From the NCBI GenBank assembly GCA_024345305.1, contig BRON01000005.1, positions 868,001 through 932,000 on the forward strand: DNA of 64,000 nucleotides. The letters are read 5' to 3'. The DNA is from Mrakia gelida. Lineage: Eukaryota > Basidiomycota > Tremellomycetes > Cystofilobasidiales > Mrakiaceae. A program made the translations under genes and the position numbers. The stretch's first letter is position 1, and each line of letters starts with the position of its first letter. The notes beneath the pieces were generated by a model. That model did not search any database. It was given only the letters and a program-made list of their open reading frames with translations, and had not been told where the DNA came from. Below, one piece after another: positions 45,327 through 57,149 of the stretch.

Positions 45327-47743
45327 ATGGGAAAGCCGTGAGTCTATACATCCCCCTTCACGTCGAGACTCGCGAACGAACGAACCAACTGACTCGTTCT
45401 TCTTCCTTGCGTCGCTCCAGTACTCCCTCCTCCCACTCGTCTACTCTCTCCTCCAAGCTCCTCCTCATGATCCGGGACGCATCCGAAACGCTCTTGGCTA
45501 GAGAAGAGGCAGATCGGATCTCAGCAGACCTGGCCAACAACGTTCGAGGCGGGGTGAGCAGGAAACGGAAGCGAGTCGATGGGGGGATCGGAGGAGGGGT
45601 GCTCGCTGAGCTCGCGGATGATTTGGACGTGGAGGATGAGAGAGCGAAGGCTTTGGTATCGGCGTTGGTCAGGGTAAGTCCAGAGCTATGCTTCGATCTT
45701 TTGGTCTTTTGGTTGGGGGTGGATGGGAGGGTGGGGAGGGAGGGAGAGGAAGAGAAGAGCTCACGGAGACGCCCGGAGGAAGGGAGGACGAAGGTCACCT
45801 CGGTTCCTTTCCTCCCCTTCTATGTAGAGATCGAGGAGAGCCCACGAGAAGATCACCTTGGCTCTGAGCTCTCCGTTGAGATCTTCTTTGCTTCGAGGAA
45901 GAACGGGGGCAGCGAGGATGGAGAGCTCGCTTTCCTCGTCCCCCGACGTCACCTCTATCTCCTTCCTTCCTCACGAACGATCTCCATCCTGCCTCTCTCT
46001 GCCTCTCAAGACATCTAGCTGACCTTTTCTCGCCTTCTCTTCTTGTTACAGCACATCCGCCTCAAGCGGCGTCCACCACCTCCCAACCCATCCCTCCTCG
46101 TCCGCCCTTCCTCCAACATCGACCACCTCCTCTCTCGCCCAGAAGCTTCAGCCTCCTCCTCCTCGTCAAGACCTCGATCCCTCCTTCCTCAACCCCGCTC
46201 GGGAGGTGGCGCGCTCTCAATCGCAGAGGCAGCAGTACGAGACCTCACCAACAGTTTCGCCGCCTCTCCTCGCCATCCTTCCACCTCCTCAAACCGTCCT
46301 CACTTCCGAACCCACTCTCCAGACTTCGCCTACCCTCGCCCAGTATACGCTCGTCGGTCACGCTCCCCTATCACAGTCAACGAATCCTCCTCCTCCTCTT
46401 CCAACCCAGCCCTTCAACCTCTCGGTCCTCCCCTCGCCTCCTCCAACTCCTCCACCTCAATCCAAAACAGCAACACCAGCAGCGGCAGCGACGACCAACA
46501 ACAACCCGAACTCCAAGCTCCCCCCTCCCCACCCTGGCAACCAGCCCACGAACTCCACATCGCTCCCGAAACACTCGAATCCTACCGAGCCTTTCGCGCA
46601 GACTACCTCGCTCGGAATCCTCCTCCACCTCCCGGCTCTTTCAGAGGACACCACCACCACTATCACACCCCCTCCTCTTCCTACCCTTATCACTCAACCT
46701 TCTACAGCCTGCCGCGGGCAGGCGAGGAGGTCCTGGACGCGAGGTCGTTGGGTTTGGGAACTTTGGGAGGAGGTGCAGGAGGGAGCTACTACGAGGAGGA
46801 GAGCGAGGGTGGGAGTGGGAGTGAGGGAGAGGGAGTCATGATCGGTGCTGGTATCAGTGGATTGCCGGACTATTGGGTGGATGAGAGGCTGTTGGCGGCG
46901 TTCCCGCCGCCGGAGGAGGGGTACGAGCCGGTCGAGAGGGAGCAGGATCAGGAGCAGGAGGAGAGGTTCATGACGAGGTGAGTGCTGCCTTTTCTCGTCC
47001 TTTCTTTCTTTCGCGGTGTGGTTGAAGGTCGAGAGAAGGTGGGAGTCTGGGTTGAGCTGAGTTGAAGAGCAGGGAGGGTGGGAGGGAGAGAGAGCGGAGA
47101 TGCGAGACGCGAGCTGACCGTTTGTTTTCTTTTTGTTTCGGTTTGATGGCTGAGCAGAGCCGAGCGACGTCAACGAGTCCCTCAGATCTCGATCTCGCTG
47201 TCTCCTCCTCCTGCAGGAGCTGGAGCTGGGGCTGATTATGGGTCCGGTCCGGGAGGAGGTCGATGAGGAGGGGAAGCTTCGAGCTTCGAGCATCGCGTCT
47301 CGTCTCGTCGCTCGTGGAGATGAAGCGCTCTACGCGTTGCCTCGGTCGGATCAGCTCGTGAGTCCACTTCTTTGACTCTTCCTCTACACTATCGTAGACA
47401 ATCCTCCTCGCTGGATCCCTTTTCTCTTCTTGTCGTCTTCTTCGAAGCGCTGACTCTCGTCTATCTCGCTTTCTCACAGTTAACCGTTTCCCTCTCGCCC
47501 ACCTTCCTCGCTACCAAAGTGAAGCTCGCCCTCTCATCCATCCGGATCAGCAACCTCAAGACTCAAAACAAAGCCAAAAATGTCGCGTTCAGCGACGCGA
47601 GGAAGGGAGAGGTTCGGAACGCCAGGGAGAAGAGAAGAGGAGGGCGCACGGAGCAGTCTTGCGTAGTCGATCTTTCAGTTAGGTGTTGTGCTCTTCAGCT
47701 ACGAGATACGATGTTGTTGACGATCTGTCTCGATCTCCTATGA
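45327..47743 (+). CDS. Unrecognised Pro/Ser-rich protein
   Basis: The first coding exon is only 11 nt (MGKP) and joins in phase to TPSSHSSTLSSKLLLMIRDA. A helical charged segment follows (LLAREEADRISADLANNVRG and KRKRV, a candidate nuclear localisation signal). The central 250 residues are Ser/Pro/Asn/His-rich and low-complexity, then DYWVDERLLAAFPPPEEGY. The 3' end is uncertain. One reading stops at 47264-47266 after GPGGGR. A second, supported by strong GTGAGT/CTGAC splice signals, uses a 40-nt intron to enter LGLIMGPVREEVDEEGKL and ALYALPRSDQL, and then an exon beginning LTVSLSPTFLATK, ending at 47743. The second is adopted. No family is recognised. Confidence 0.6.
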
Positions 47744-47999
47744 GAGCTGAAGGAAGAGAATGGAAGAAAATCGAAGCTCGAAGACACGTTCGCGCCATCC
47801 TCACACTAGCAAAAACTCTCGCTCGGCTGCAATTCCTATATCAAAGGGCCTCTCAGCAGCTCCTCTTCCTTTCAGACCGAAAGACTCGCAAATTCATCCT
47901 CTTCTTATCCTCTTCAGCCCAACTCCGATGACTTCACCTCCTCCTTCTGCCTCCCACCACCCACCTCCTTCCCTTTCGCCCACTCAACACATCTCAACC

Positions 48000-49245
48000 A
48001 TGGGCTTCCAGAAGACTTTCCAGCTCTCCCGTCGCGCAAAGGGAGCTCATCTCGTTACGGACGAAGTCGAGCAAGCTCTTGGAGACGGGCTGAAGGGAGT
48101 CAAGGTGAGCTTGAGTCCTTCGTTCCTCTACTTCCTTCGTCTATTTCCCCTTGCTTTGAGGGCCTGGGTCGAGCGAGACGATGTGCAATAGATTAGCTCT
48201 CGTCTTGATGCTCGAGCCACGTGGGGAGGGTGGAGGAGCTGGTAGAAGAACGACGAGGGAAGGACAGGGAAGGGATGGAAAAGAGAACGAAGCTCACCTC
48301 ATTCGCCTTCCTTCCTTTCTTCTTTCTTTCGTTCAACAGATCGGCATGCTCTTCCTTTTCATCGTACGTCCTTCTCATGCTCGCCTTCACTGCCTCTCTT
48401 CTAACTCCTCTCGGCCTCATTTCTCCAGAAACACACCTCAGCGGGCCTAACAGGTTCGTCCCTCTCGCTCCTCGCTCCTCCCCACCCTCCCTCCCTCCCT
48501 GACCATGTCCCTTCTCTCTTTCCCCCTTTCCCTTCTCTCCTCTCCACTCTCCTTCCCTCTCCCCGACCCCCTCCTTCCCTCTCCGCTCTCCTATCTCAAC
48601 TTGCTCTCACAGTCAACGAGAACTACGACCCCGACGTCCGCAAGGACATGACCATGGCTCTCGAAAGGAATGTCCCTGAATCCCTCCCTTGGAAACACAC
48701 CGACGAAGGACCTGACGATTCAGTCAGTCATACCAAGACGGCGCTGGTGGGGAACACGATTAGTCTGCCGGTGAGTTGAGTCGAGAGAAAGGGTGTGGGC
48801 TGAAGGCGGGAGGGGAGGTTGAGGGAGGGAGAGTCGAGCTGACCGTCACCTCGTTCGCCTTCGTCCTCGTTTTGATAGATCACGAATGGGAGGTTGAACT
48901 TGGGCACTTGGCAGGGGATCTGTGAGGTCTCTCTTCTCGAGCCGACTCGCTTGGCTTCGTGGCTGCATCGAGTCGAAGTCGTTGAACGACCGAGCGAGAC
49001 GCGAATCGAATCGAGCTGACGGATTCTGCCCTGTCTCTCGTTCGACAAACAGACCTGATGGAGTTCAGACATTTGGCTCATACGAGGACTGTCATCGCTA
49101 CTGTTTTGTGAGTCCTCGGGTCCTGCTTTGAGGAGCGATGAGGAATGACGGAGGAAGAGCGAGAGCGAGACGGGCGGAGGGAAGAGCAGAGAACGAGAGC
49201 GCGAGTTGACGATCTTGATTCGCTCTTTTTTACAGGGGAGAGTGA
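48000..49245 (+). CDS. YjbQ/UPF0047 family protein
   Basis: Six exons give a protein of about 140 residues covering the entire family: MGFQKTFQLSRRAKGAHLVT, LGDGLKGVKIGMLFLFIKHT, SAGLTVNENYDPDVRKDMTM, LPWKHTDEGPDDSVSHTKTA, LVGNTISLPITNGRLNLGTW and QGIYLMEFRHLAHTRTVIAT, ending VLGE. The KHTSAGLTVNEN block, the HTDEG/DDSVSH histidines and GTWQGIYLMEFR are the hallmarks of this widespread single-domain fold. Bacterial members show weak thiamine-phosphate synthase activity, and the physiological role is unsettled. The stop TGA (49243-49245) lies 7 nt into the last coding exon segment. One intron (48105-48340) carries purine/pyrimidine arms. Confidence 0.95.
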
Positions 49246-49614
49246 ACTAGAGTCGGCTTATCGATGACGTTGTATCAGCGTCTTTGTCGACTCGTGCAAT
49301 CAGCAAGAACGAAGCTCGAGCGGGCTCGTTCGAATCACGACGCGTCGACCTTCCCACCTCTCTCGCTCTCTTTTTCCTCTCAGTCTCAAACGTCGAGATC
49401 GCTCGCCCTGGTCAGACTCGTACCCCGTGTAAACTCCTATCTCCTTTCGCAACCCTCCTGGGCCGTTCTTCCCTCAACACTGCGGCTCGAGCGACCCTTC
49501 GACACCAAACTCGATTTCGTCGTCGTTCCAAATCCTCCCCTTCCCTCCTCTCCACCGACCCTCACCTACCCTCACGAAACGATATAACTCCCTCGAGAAG
49601 AAGACTCTCACCCA
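49246..49614. promoter_or_regulatory. Promoter region of the 49.6-kb gene
   Basis: About 370 bp between consecutive + strand genes, C/T-rich, with an ACGCGTCG palindrome near 49340. No gene is seen. Confidence 0.45.
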
Positions 49615-51562
49615 ATGTCAAACGTGAACGCTAGCGACGGCGGTGTGAATGCATCCATCACATCGCTCTCTGGACAACTGTCCGAGTTGCTGAGGAAGGA
49701 GGTGAGTCGTCTCGCTTTTTCCCTTTCATCCCACCCCCCTGCTTCTTTCCTTCCTCCCTCTTTCGAGCGCCGGCTGACCTCTTTCTCGTTCGCTTTAGAT
49801 GTCTACCTGTGATATCAAGGTCGAAGGAGGGGTTATGTCTCTCTGGAAGAACGGCAAAGTTGTGCTCGAGATGCAGGGTCCTCTCGTGTGAGCTTCAGCC
49901 TTCGCTCGCCCATCTTCCCATCTTCCAGCGAGTCTTCGCTGCTTCTCGGATGTTCTGACGTCGCCCAAATCTGCTCGCTTTGCTTCTTTTTAGGATGGAT
50001 CTTCTGTTTGAGCAGCTCACAGAGTCAGCCGTCGTTCAGAGGCAGGTTCAAACTGTTGTCGAGTGAGTCTCGACGCGACGTTCTCGTTGTTGTTCGACGT
50101 TCGCTGACGACTCTCTTTTTGCACTATTTCAGGCCAGCTTCGGAGATAGTAGCCGTTAACGACAACCCCGCTCAGGACTGGTCGACTCAGTGCTCTGAGA
50201 AGTCTGTTTCTGACGCACGACCGACCATCATGACGGACAGCGTTTCGGACTGGGAAGTTTCGTCGACGGAGTACGTTTCGCTTCCTGCTCTCTCGCTCGT
50301 ACCTCAGCTCTCTTACACAGTGCTGACCATCATGTTCCACGCTTTGTCTTCCCCTTCAGATCGGACGACGACGCTCAAGGGGTTGTTGGGTGAGTCTCGA
50401 CGCTTTGGTCTCGTTCAACCTTCTTCGTTCGCTGACGTTCCTCTTTCGCATCTATCAGTCTCGCCGAGCACACTCCCATGGTCCCAAACGCTGGAAACCG
50501 TCGTATCGCTCCGTATCCGGGCTACCGGCCCCAGGTCCAGCGACTGCCTTGGAACAACAACGAGTACTTTTCGTCGACCGAGTACGTTCCCCTCCGTCAC
50601 TTCGAACTTTCTGATCGATCTCAACAAATGCTGACCATCTTTCTAAACCTCTTGTTCGTAACTTCAGATCGCTTCACAACTGCTCCGTCGTTGCGATCCT
50701 CGGGGAGCCTCATTTGATGCTGGATCGCTTCAGCGACGACTCCGTTTCTGATGCCTCAGAGAGCGACGACAACGGAGACGAGTTCGTACTTTGATATCGC
50801 AACCTCATAGTCACCGCCAGCGACTGATCATCGAACCATCACTCCCCTCTTCCTTCCAGGTCCCAAACATCCGACGTGTCCCCCGACATCGTCGTCGCGT
50901 CGACTCTTCCCCTCGAGATGGAGCCTGTCGCAAAGGAGACCGAGGATCTTACGATTATGAAGCACGCTGCTTTGTCTCGGTAAGTCCTTCCGCTCTCCTA
51001 CTCTCCTTGTCGCATCCTGCTCAACCACTTGAGCTGATCATCTCTTCATCTCGCGTCGACTTCCGTTTTTCTTTTCTTTTCCCTTTCCCTCAGATACGTC
51101 CCGTCCCTTCACTCCTCCTCCCGATCTCTCAAGCTCGCCTCGAAGTCTCTCGCTCTCGATAGAGAGATGAAGACCTCGAAGCAGACGGGGAAGGAGTTGG
51201 CTAGGAAGCCATCTCGAGTCCTACAAGCCTCGACGAGGGACCTGGTCGCCAACAGAGTCTCCGACTACGTTCCGACCCCGTGTGTCGACAGGCACTGCTC
51301 GTGCGAGTACAAGTGGTACTGCCGCAGGGCGCTGGAGCTCAAGGAGAGGATGGAAGAGCGTGGTCGAAGGTTGAGGGACCACCACTCCGCTCGCAGGGGT
51401 CTTTACAACAACGGCTTCTCCGCCTACGACAAGGCTTGCCTTGCCAAACTTCCCGATCAGCAGTCGCCTTTCACCGTAGTGAATAATAGTTACAAGGGTT
51501 ATCAGTGGGAGACGGAAGTAAGGAATCATAGATACGTTGACGTCGAGGCTGAATTTTGTTGA
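49615..51562 (+). CDS. Unrecognised multi-exon gene with duplicated exon borders
   Basis: About ten small exons. It starts MSNVNASDGGVNASITSLSG, continues MSTCDIKVEGGVMSLWKNGK and MDLLFEQLTESAVVQRQVQT, an acidic/Ser middle (TDSVSDWEVSSTE, RFSDDSVSDASESDDNGDE), then a final exon of about 130 residues with YVPTPCVDRHCSCEYKWYCR, RALELKERMEERGRRLRDHH and NNGFSAYDKACLAKLPDQQS, ending DVEAEFC. The Cys/His cluster CVDRHCSCEYKWYC may bind metal. Two exons end in the same SSTE codons followed by near-identical GTACGTT introns, suggesting internal duplication. No family is recognised; nuclear or cytosolic by the absence of signal and membrane segments. Confidence 0.68.
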
Positions 51563-51979
51563 CTTCGTTGCCTTGGTTGATCAGGTTTTTTTATTGCTAG
51601 CTTAAGTCTTCTGAACGTAGCGTTTTCAGATGCCTTATATCGTCTTCTCTCTTCCGCGTTTCATTGCAAAATATCTGAATGCGACGAGAAGGAAGAACAA
51701 ACGACATCTGACAACGACGCGTCAAGAGCGCGTTTCGAGCTCCTTGAAGACTCAACTGGGACCCTCTACATCACTCCGAATCTTGCTTCTTCGCTGCAGT
51801 GTGAGCAGCGAAACGAAACAAAGCAAAGTCGCGTCCCCTCGCGTCGTTTCTCTCCTCCCCCGTCTCCTCGAGTCCAACCCAAAGCGAAAATCGTCCTCGT
51901 ATCGATCCCATTCCCACCCGCCCCCCCCCCCCCCCCCCCCCCCCCCCAGAAGAAGAAAACGAAACAAAGCAAGAAAAGC
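51563..51979. other. Convergent intergenic region with poly(C) tract
   Basis: The region between converging stops is dominated by the 27-nt C run described separately. No coding segment. Confidence 0.5.
51921..51947. repeat. Poly(C) tract, 27 nt
   Basis: Uninterrupted run of 27 C on the + strand at the 3' side of two converging genes, preceded by CCCACCCG. The exact length is prone to sequencing error and polymerase slippage. Confidence 0.9.
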
Positions 51980-53194
51980 TCACCACCTCCCCGACCCCCC
52001 TCGAGGCGCGCTCAGCCCCGTCAACCACTCCTGCCCCGTTGTCACTCTTTTCCCCTCCCTCTCCCCACCATCCCTCTCCCTCTCTCTCTCCCCTCCAACC
52101 CTCTCCCCTGCACCACCTCCCACCTCCCCACCCACCGCCGTCGTCGGAGCAGGACACCTCGAATGCAGCTCCATCAACTCCTTATGACCGTCGCGAACCT
52201 TGTAGAGCGTGTCCTTGTACGTCTTTGCTCGATGTTCGAGAGCGTCCTTTTCTTGGGAGGAGGCGAGGTTGATGGATTGGAGGCGGGTGTTCTGGGAGAA
52301 CGAACGAGCGAACGAAGAGGGGAGAGAAAGGGAAATAGGTTAGAGTCAGATCTCGAGACGAAACGAAACGCTCGACGTCGACGCGACGAGAAAACGGTTG
52401 CGAAAAGAAAACGATTCGGACGTCGAATCACCTCCTCTCTCAGCTCCCTCAGTTCCCTATCCCTCGGATCCTCTCCACCTCTACCGAGCCCATCCTCCTC
52501 CCCTCCAGGCTCCTGCTTCACGTTCCCTCCTCCTCCTCCCGCTCCTCCCCTCCCTCCACCACCACCGCCACCCGATTCATTCGAATTCGAATCCCCACCC
52601 GACGCCAGCAACGTCTCCATCTGCACGAGCTCCTGTTTAGTCTGGTTGAATTGGAGTTGAAGAGCAGCGTTCTTGGTTTCCAAGTCGTTGGCTTTGTTGA
52701 GTGCTTGGACACCTTTGCCGATTGTTCCTCGGAGCTGGAGGGAGGGTGGGTGGGGGGAGCAGGGAAGGGAGGAGAGAAGGGGAAGGAGCGGAAAGAAAGG
52801 TTAGTTAACAAATTCAACTAATCGAGCGCGAGGACTCGACCTCGACTTCGAGCGAACTCCGACGCGTCGAACTCACCACCTTCTCCTTCTTCTCCAACGC
52901 ACTCTTCCCCTCCTGAATCTTCTCCTCCAACTCCTTCACCTGCGTCTCCAGAGTTCCCTTCTCTTGCGAGAGGGTAGCCTTCTCTGCGACGAGACGAGCA
53001 TTGTCGGTTTGGAGCGAAGCGGCGGTGGATTGAGCTTGGGCGAGAGCGAGATCGGAGGTTCGAAGGAGGCCGAGGATGGTGAGGAGAGCGGAGTCGCCTC
53101 CGGAGGCGACGGCTGCTGCAGCGGCGGCGAGAGGCGGAGCTGGAACAGGTTTCGTCTCGGGGGGTCGGGAAGAACGTATGTTTTGAGTCGACAT
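51980..53194 (-). CDS. Coiled-coil hypothetical protein
   Basis: Three or four exons. It starts MSTQNIRSSRPPETKPVPAP, then an Ala-rich stretch. A long heptad-patterned coil begins SALLTILGLLRTSDLALAQA and runs through QTDNARLVAEKATLSQEKGT, LETQVKELEEKIQEGKSALE, ETKNAALQLQFNQTKQELVQ and RELRELREEV, interrupted by a Gly-rich linker. The coil resumes with RLQSINLASSQEKDALEHRA and KVRDGHKELMELHSR. The C-terminus is Gly/Arg/Glu-rich and stops after GGSGRW; a donor-like GTGAGC overlaps the stop, so a further exon cannot be excluded. No family is recognised. The architecture suggests a structural or scaffold protein. Confidence 0.7.
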
Positions 53195-53528
53195 TTCCTT
53201 AGAAGCAGCAGGTGGAATTGATGGGTACTCGCTCGGTCGTGCTGAGGGCGAGAAGTTTTTTCATCTCAAAAAGAAGAGCGGAAGGGCTGACAGAAGGGCA
53301 CGAGCGGAAACGCGTCGCTCGCTTCACCTCACCTCTCCGTCGTTCGTCGTTCTCTCTTGCAAGAGGAAGAGTGGGTGTAGAAAGTTCAAAGAGAAACGGT
53401 ATGTATACACCTCAACGTCCACGTCCTACCTCCATCATAGACTATCCTCCGATCGCTTATCGAGCCCAATCCCTGCTCCAGCTCTCGTCCTCCTCCAACC
53501 GAGCGTGCCTCACAACCGAACCGATCTT
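53195..53528. promoter_or_regulatory. Upstream region of the coiled-coil gene
   Basis: About 330 bp between the coiled-coil start and the V-ATPase subunit c stop (both minus strand). No coding segment with splice support. Confidence 0.45.
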
Positions 53529-55164
53529 CTAGGCGCCGCACTGTGAATTCGAACGAAGATTCAAGTCAGCTCAAGTTCGAAGGTGCGAGCTCAGTCGTCG
53601 AGGTCGGCAGGCGAGCTCGAAGGTAGCTCATTGAAGCGAGACAGGGTCAAGACCAAGGGAACGAGCGACTCACGAAATGATCCCCCACAGCAGGAACGGC
53701 CGTGTTGAGCAGGAGGGAAACGATCAGTCCGTAGAGTCCCAGGACCTCGCTGTAAGCATCCCCAACAAGATCAGAACCCAAGCGAAAGAGAAGAAGGGTC
53801 AGCAAGTGCGGTTGGGTTCGTTTGTTTTATTCGACGCGAATCGACGAGACGAGAGAGCTCGCTTGTGAGAAGGGGAGAGAAGAAGCGAGGCAAGCGAGAT
53901 GAGATGGGATGAGATGGCAGGAGAGTTGGGTACTTACGCGAAAATGAGGATCAGAACCATGGTGACGAAGATCTTTTGTTCGTAGACGTAGGTTCGGACG
54001 CACTGAGGGGGAGGAAGGCGAGGGAGGGGAGGGCAGGGAGTCAGTTTGGTAGAGAAACGAAGATGTATGGTGGTGTTCGGAGATAGAGCGAAATGGTAGG
54101 GTAGATGAACGAGGTCTGAGAAGGTCGCACGAGCTCGATCTCGACCTGACGAGAGAGGTGAAGCAAAGATGGAAGGGAACGGAAGCGAGCTTCGACTCGT
54201 TCCTTCCCTTCCCTCCCTCCCTTCGCCTCCCTCCACCTTCCCTCCCCTGTCCGCCTTCCACCTCCCCTCGAACCCCTCCCAGCGAACTTATGAAGGAAAC
54301 GTTCGGACTCACAGCATCCCCAACAATCCCAATCGCATACCCAGCCGCCAACCCGGTCAACCCACAACTCAACCCAGCCGCGAGATGAACGAACCCAGCG
54401 TACAGCGAGTAGCTAGCTTCGGGCGTCAGAGCTCCTGCAATGAGCACCGAGACGACGAGGCCGTACACTCTACGTTCCGCCAAAACCAGAACCGAAACGA
54501 GGGAGGGAGAGAAGAAGGAAACGGAAGGTGTGAGCTCGTTCCCTTTCGGAGGAGGGCGAAGCGAGAGGTTTCGTTCGCTGGTGAAAGGGGGGAAGCGGTG
54601 GACGTACGCGATGATACCGGACATGACGACGGGGATGAGGGACTTCATGATCAGGTCAGGTCGGAACTGACCCAGACCGGCGATCTACGAGGACACGAAG
54701 GGAAGGGAGAGGGAAGGTGAGCGAGCTGGTTCACGTTCGTTCCTCTACCGCAAGAGAAGGGGAAGGGAGGTGCTCACTCCGATACCAGATTTCGAAGTTC
54801 CGTAGGCTGCTCCGACGGCTGTAGGAGGGACACAAAGCAGAAGAGGAGGTGGGTGTTAGGCGAGGAGAGAAGGAAGGAGGAAGGGAGGAGGTTGAGGGGA
54901 GGGCACGAACTCGAGAAGATCATCTAGAAGAAGTAGAGGCAGCGAAGAGTCAGCTTCGAGGGTTTCAAGCTGCAGGAGGGAGGAAGGGGAAGAGCTCACT
55001 GCACTGGCAACACCAGCGAAACCGAGAAAGGGGGCGTAGGGGGGGCACAGACTGGCACGAACGAACGGAAGGAAGGAGGGGGGGAAGCGAGATGGGGGGC
55101 CAACGATCAGCTTCTTCTCGTCGTCTTCCTCTCTCGCTCTCCAAGAATTGACGACTCACGACAT
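53529..55164 (-). CDS. VMA3: V-type H+-ATPase subunit c (16-kDa proteolipid)
   Basis: Seven or more exons give a protein of about 160 residues with four transmembrane helices: [138 protein letters not shown] and [21 protein letters not shown] split over two exons. The proton-carrying glutamate of helix 4 is the E in IFAEVLGLYG. The protein forms the rotating c-ring of the vacuolar proton pump. The first coding exon is 5 nt (ATGTC) and an internal exon is only 13 nt (54911-54923, M-I-F-S). It shares a 185-bp divergent promoter with the zinc-knuckle gene. Confidence 0.96.
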
Positions 55165-55349
55165 GGTGTGAACGGTCTCAGTGAGGGGTGAGGAGCAGAA
55201 GAAGTTGAGTTAAAGATAGTGATGGGTAGGGAAGAGAAGAAGCAGACGTAGCGAACTCGCTTGAGTCCGTCGAAATCGAATCGAAAGCTGGAAGGGAAAG
55301 GAGGGGAAGGAGAAGAAGACAACGACCACCTCAGACGTCTAAGAAGAAG
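55165..55349. promoter_or_regulatory. 185-bp divergent promoter, VMA3 and zinc-knuckle gene
   Basis: The two start codons are separated by 185 bp, leaving room only for a compact shared regulatory region. Confidence 0.6.
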
Positions 55350-56698
55350 ATGTACCCAGGAGCTAGGAAATCGAAGGCTACGGCTGCTACCAAGTGTCAG
55401 GTTAGTACACGTTCTCTCTGGTTTACGGGAGGCGGGAGGAGAGGGAGGGACGAAGAGACGACGCTGGCTCGCGTGTCCTCGTCAGGTCTCCTTCCCTTCC
55501 CCTCCTTCGTCCCCTCCATCCTTGCCCGCACCAAGCTCTCGAGTCGAAGCGCATATACTCAATCTCTCTCCTTATCTCTACTCGCTTCCCATCCTCCAGA
55601 AATGCCTCCACACAGGTCGTGCGTCCCCACCCCCCATCCCTCTTTCCTCCCTCACCTCGCCTCCCTCCTCCTCCCTCCTTTCTCCGCTCCAAGCTCACCC
55701 CCTCCCTCAACTTGGTTCCCACAGACTACACGTACGAATGCAAGAACGATCGTCCCTACGCTGCTCGACCCACTCGAACCCAACAGCTCGTCAGGCCTAG
55801 CAAGAGGGAGAAACCTAGCGTTGAAGTTCCAGAGGAGTTCTTGAGGTTAGTCCACCGTCGAGCTCGCGTTTCTGTTTCGGGTTGGGTGACAGGAGGGGGG
55901 AATTATAGAGAGAGCTGATACAGGTTTGCCTTCGCGTTTGTGCTTCTGTAGCAAGAGCGGCACTGCTGCTAGGATTCTGGAGGCTAAGAAGAAGGAGAGG
56001 GAGGAGAAGGAGAAGGAGGAGGAGAGGAACAAGAGGGAAGGGTGAGTTCTTGTCGTTTTCGTTTCCCTTTCTTTCTGGGTTGGTGCTTGGGTTGGAGGGA
56101 GAGGTTGGGATGCGTTGACGAGAAGGGCTGGCTGGGCTTAGAGGCGACGGGGGGAGTGTGGACGGACGAGCTCACCTCGACTCGACTCGACTCGACGTCG
56201 AGCTCTCCCTTCCTCCCTCACTTCCTTCCCTCGTCGACCTTGCTTGCGCCATCTCGACCACCTACCCCTCACCATTGCTACTTCCACGACTCAGTCCAAT
56301 TCTTCCCTCTGCACCATCTCCAACGAACCAAAACTGACCTCTCCTCCCACCTCCTCCTCTGCCCTCCCTCCCTCCCCTCCCACCACAGATCCTCCTCCTC
56401 CTCCAGCTCTTCCAGCTCCTCTTCCGGCTCCTCCTCCTCAGGCTCCTCCTCCTCAGGTTCTTCCTCCGACTCCGACTCAGGTTCCTCCTCCGGATCCGAC
56501 CGCTCTCGAACCAAGACCAAAACCAAACGTCGACCTCGTTCGCGCTCGCGTTCGGAGAGCGGCAGTCCTCCTCCTCGACAGCGACGAAGACGGAGCTCGT
56601 CGCCTGCTGAGGCTGAGGGTGGGGATGTGAAGGGGAAGGGGAGGGCGGCTGGGGAGAGGAGGAGTAGGAGTCCTGAGAGGAGGAGGGAGAGGGATTGA
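55350..56698 (+). CDS. ZCCHC10-like zinc-knuckle protein with RS-type tail
   Basis: Five exons. MYPGARKSKATAATKCQ joins KCLHTGH and YTYECKNDRPYAARPTRTQQ. Using the GTGCGT donor restores a perfect knuckle CQKCLHTGHYTYEC (C-x2-C-x4-H-x4-C). The region after it (LVRPSKREKPSVEVPEEFL, GTAARILEAKKKEREEKEKE) matches the ZCCHC10 family layout. The C-terminal 100 residues begin with a poly-Ser/Gly-Ser tract and become Arg/Ser-rich (RRPRSRSRSESGSPPPRQRR), like splicing-associated proteins. It is likely a nuclear RNA-associated protein, by inference. The stop is at 56696-56698. The last intron contains repeated CTCGACTCGA units. Confidence 0.85.
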
Positions 56699-57149
56699 TT
56701 ACGAGGACTGTTGGGTTTGGGAGAGGCGGGGAGTCAGTGTAGGTTAGCGCGTCGATGGAACGGGAACGATCAGAAGAACCTTTTCACTCTCAGTGGAGGT
56801 AGGGAAGGGGAAGGGAAAATGCTGCTGGGAGGGTTAGTACACCGAGTACAGAGGACGCGTCAGCTCCTCCCTCGCTTTCGCTCCAATTCGCTCGCTTCGT
56901 TCGTTCGCCTCCAACCACCACCGCCGCCACGATCCGTCCTCTTTTCCTCTTCTTTCTTTGTCCTCGAGTCTCTCCGCGCTCCTTTATCTTCCTCTCCCAC
57001 GAGCAAGGAGTACGAAGGAGCGACGAGACTCTCGAGACACCAAGAATCGATGGACGAGCGAGCGATCCACATCTCTCTTCCCCTCACCTTCTCCCATCCC
57101 TTTCTTCCTTCCCTCTCTTCCTTTCATTCCTTCTTTCTTCCCTCTTACA

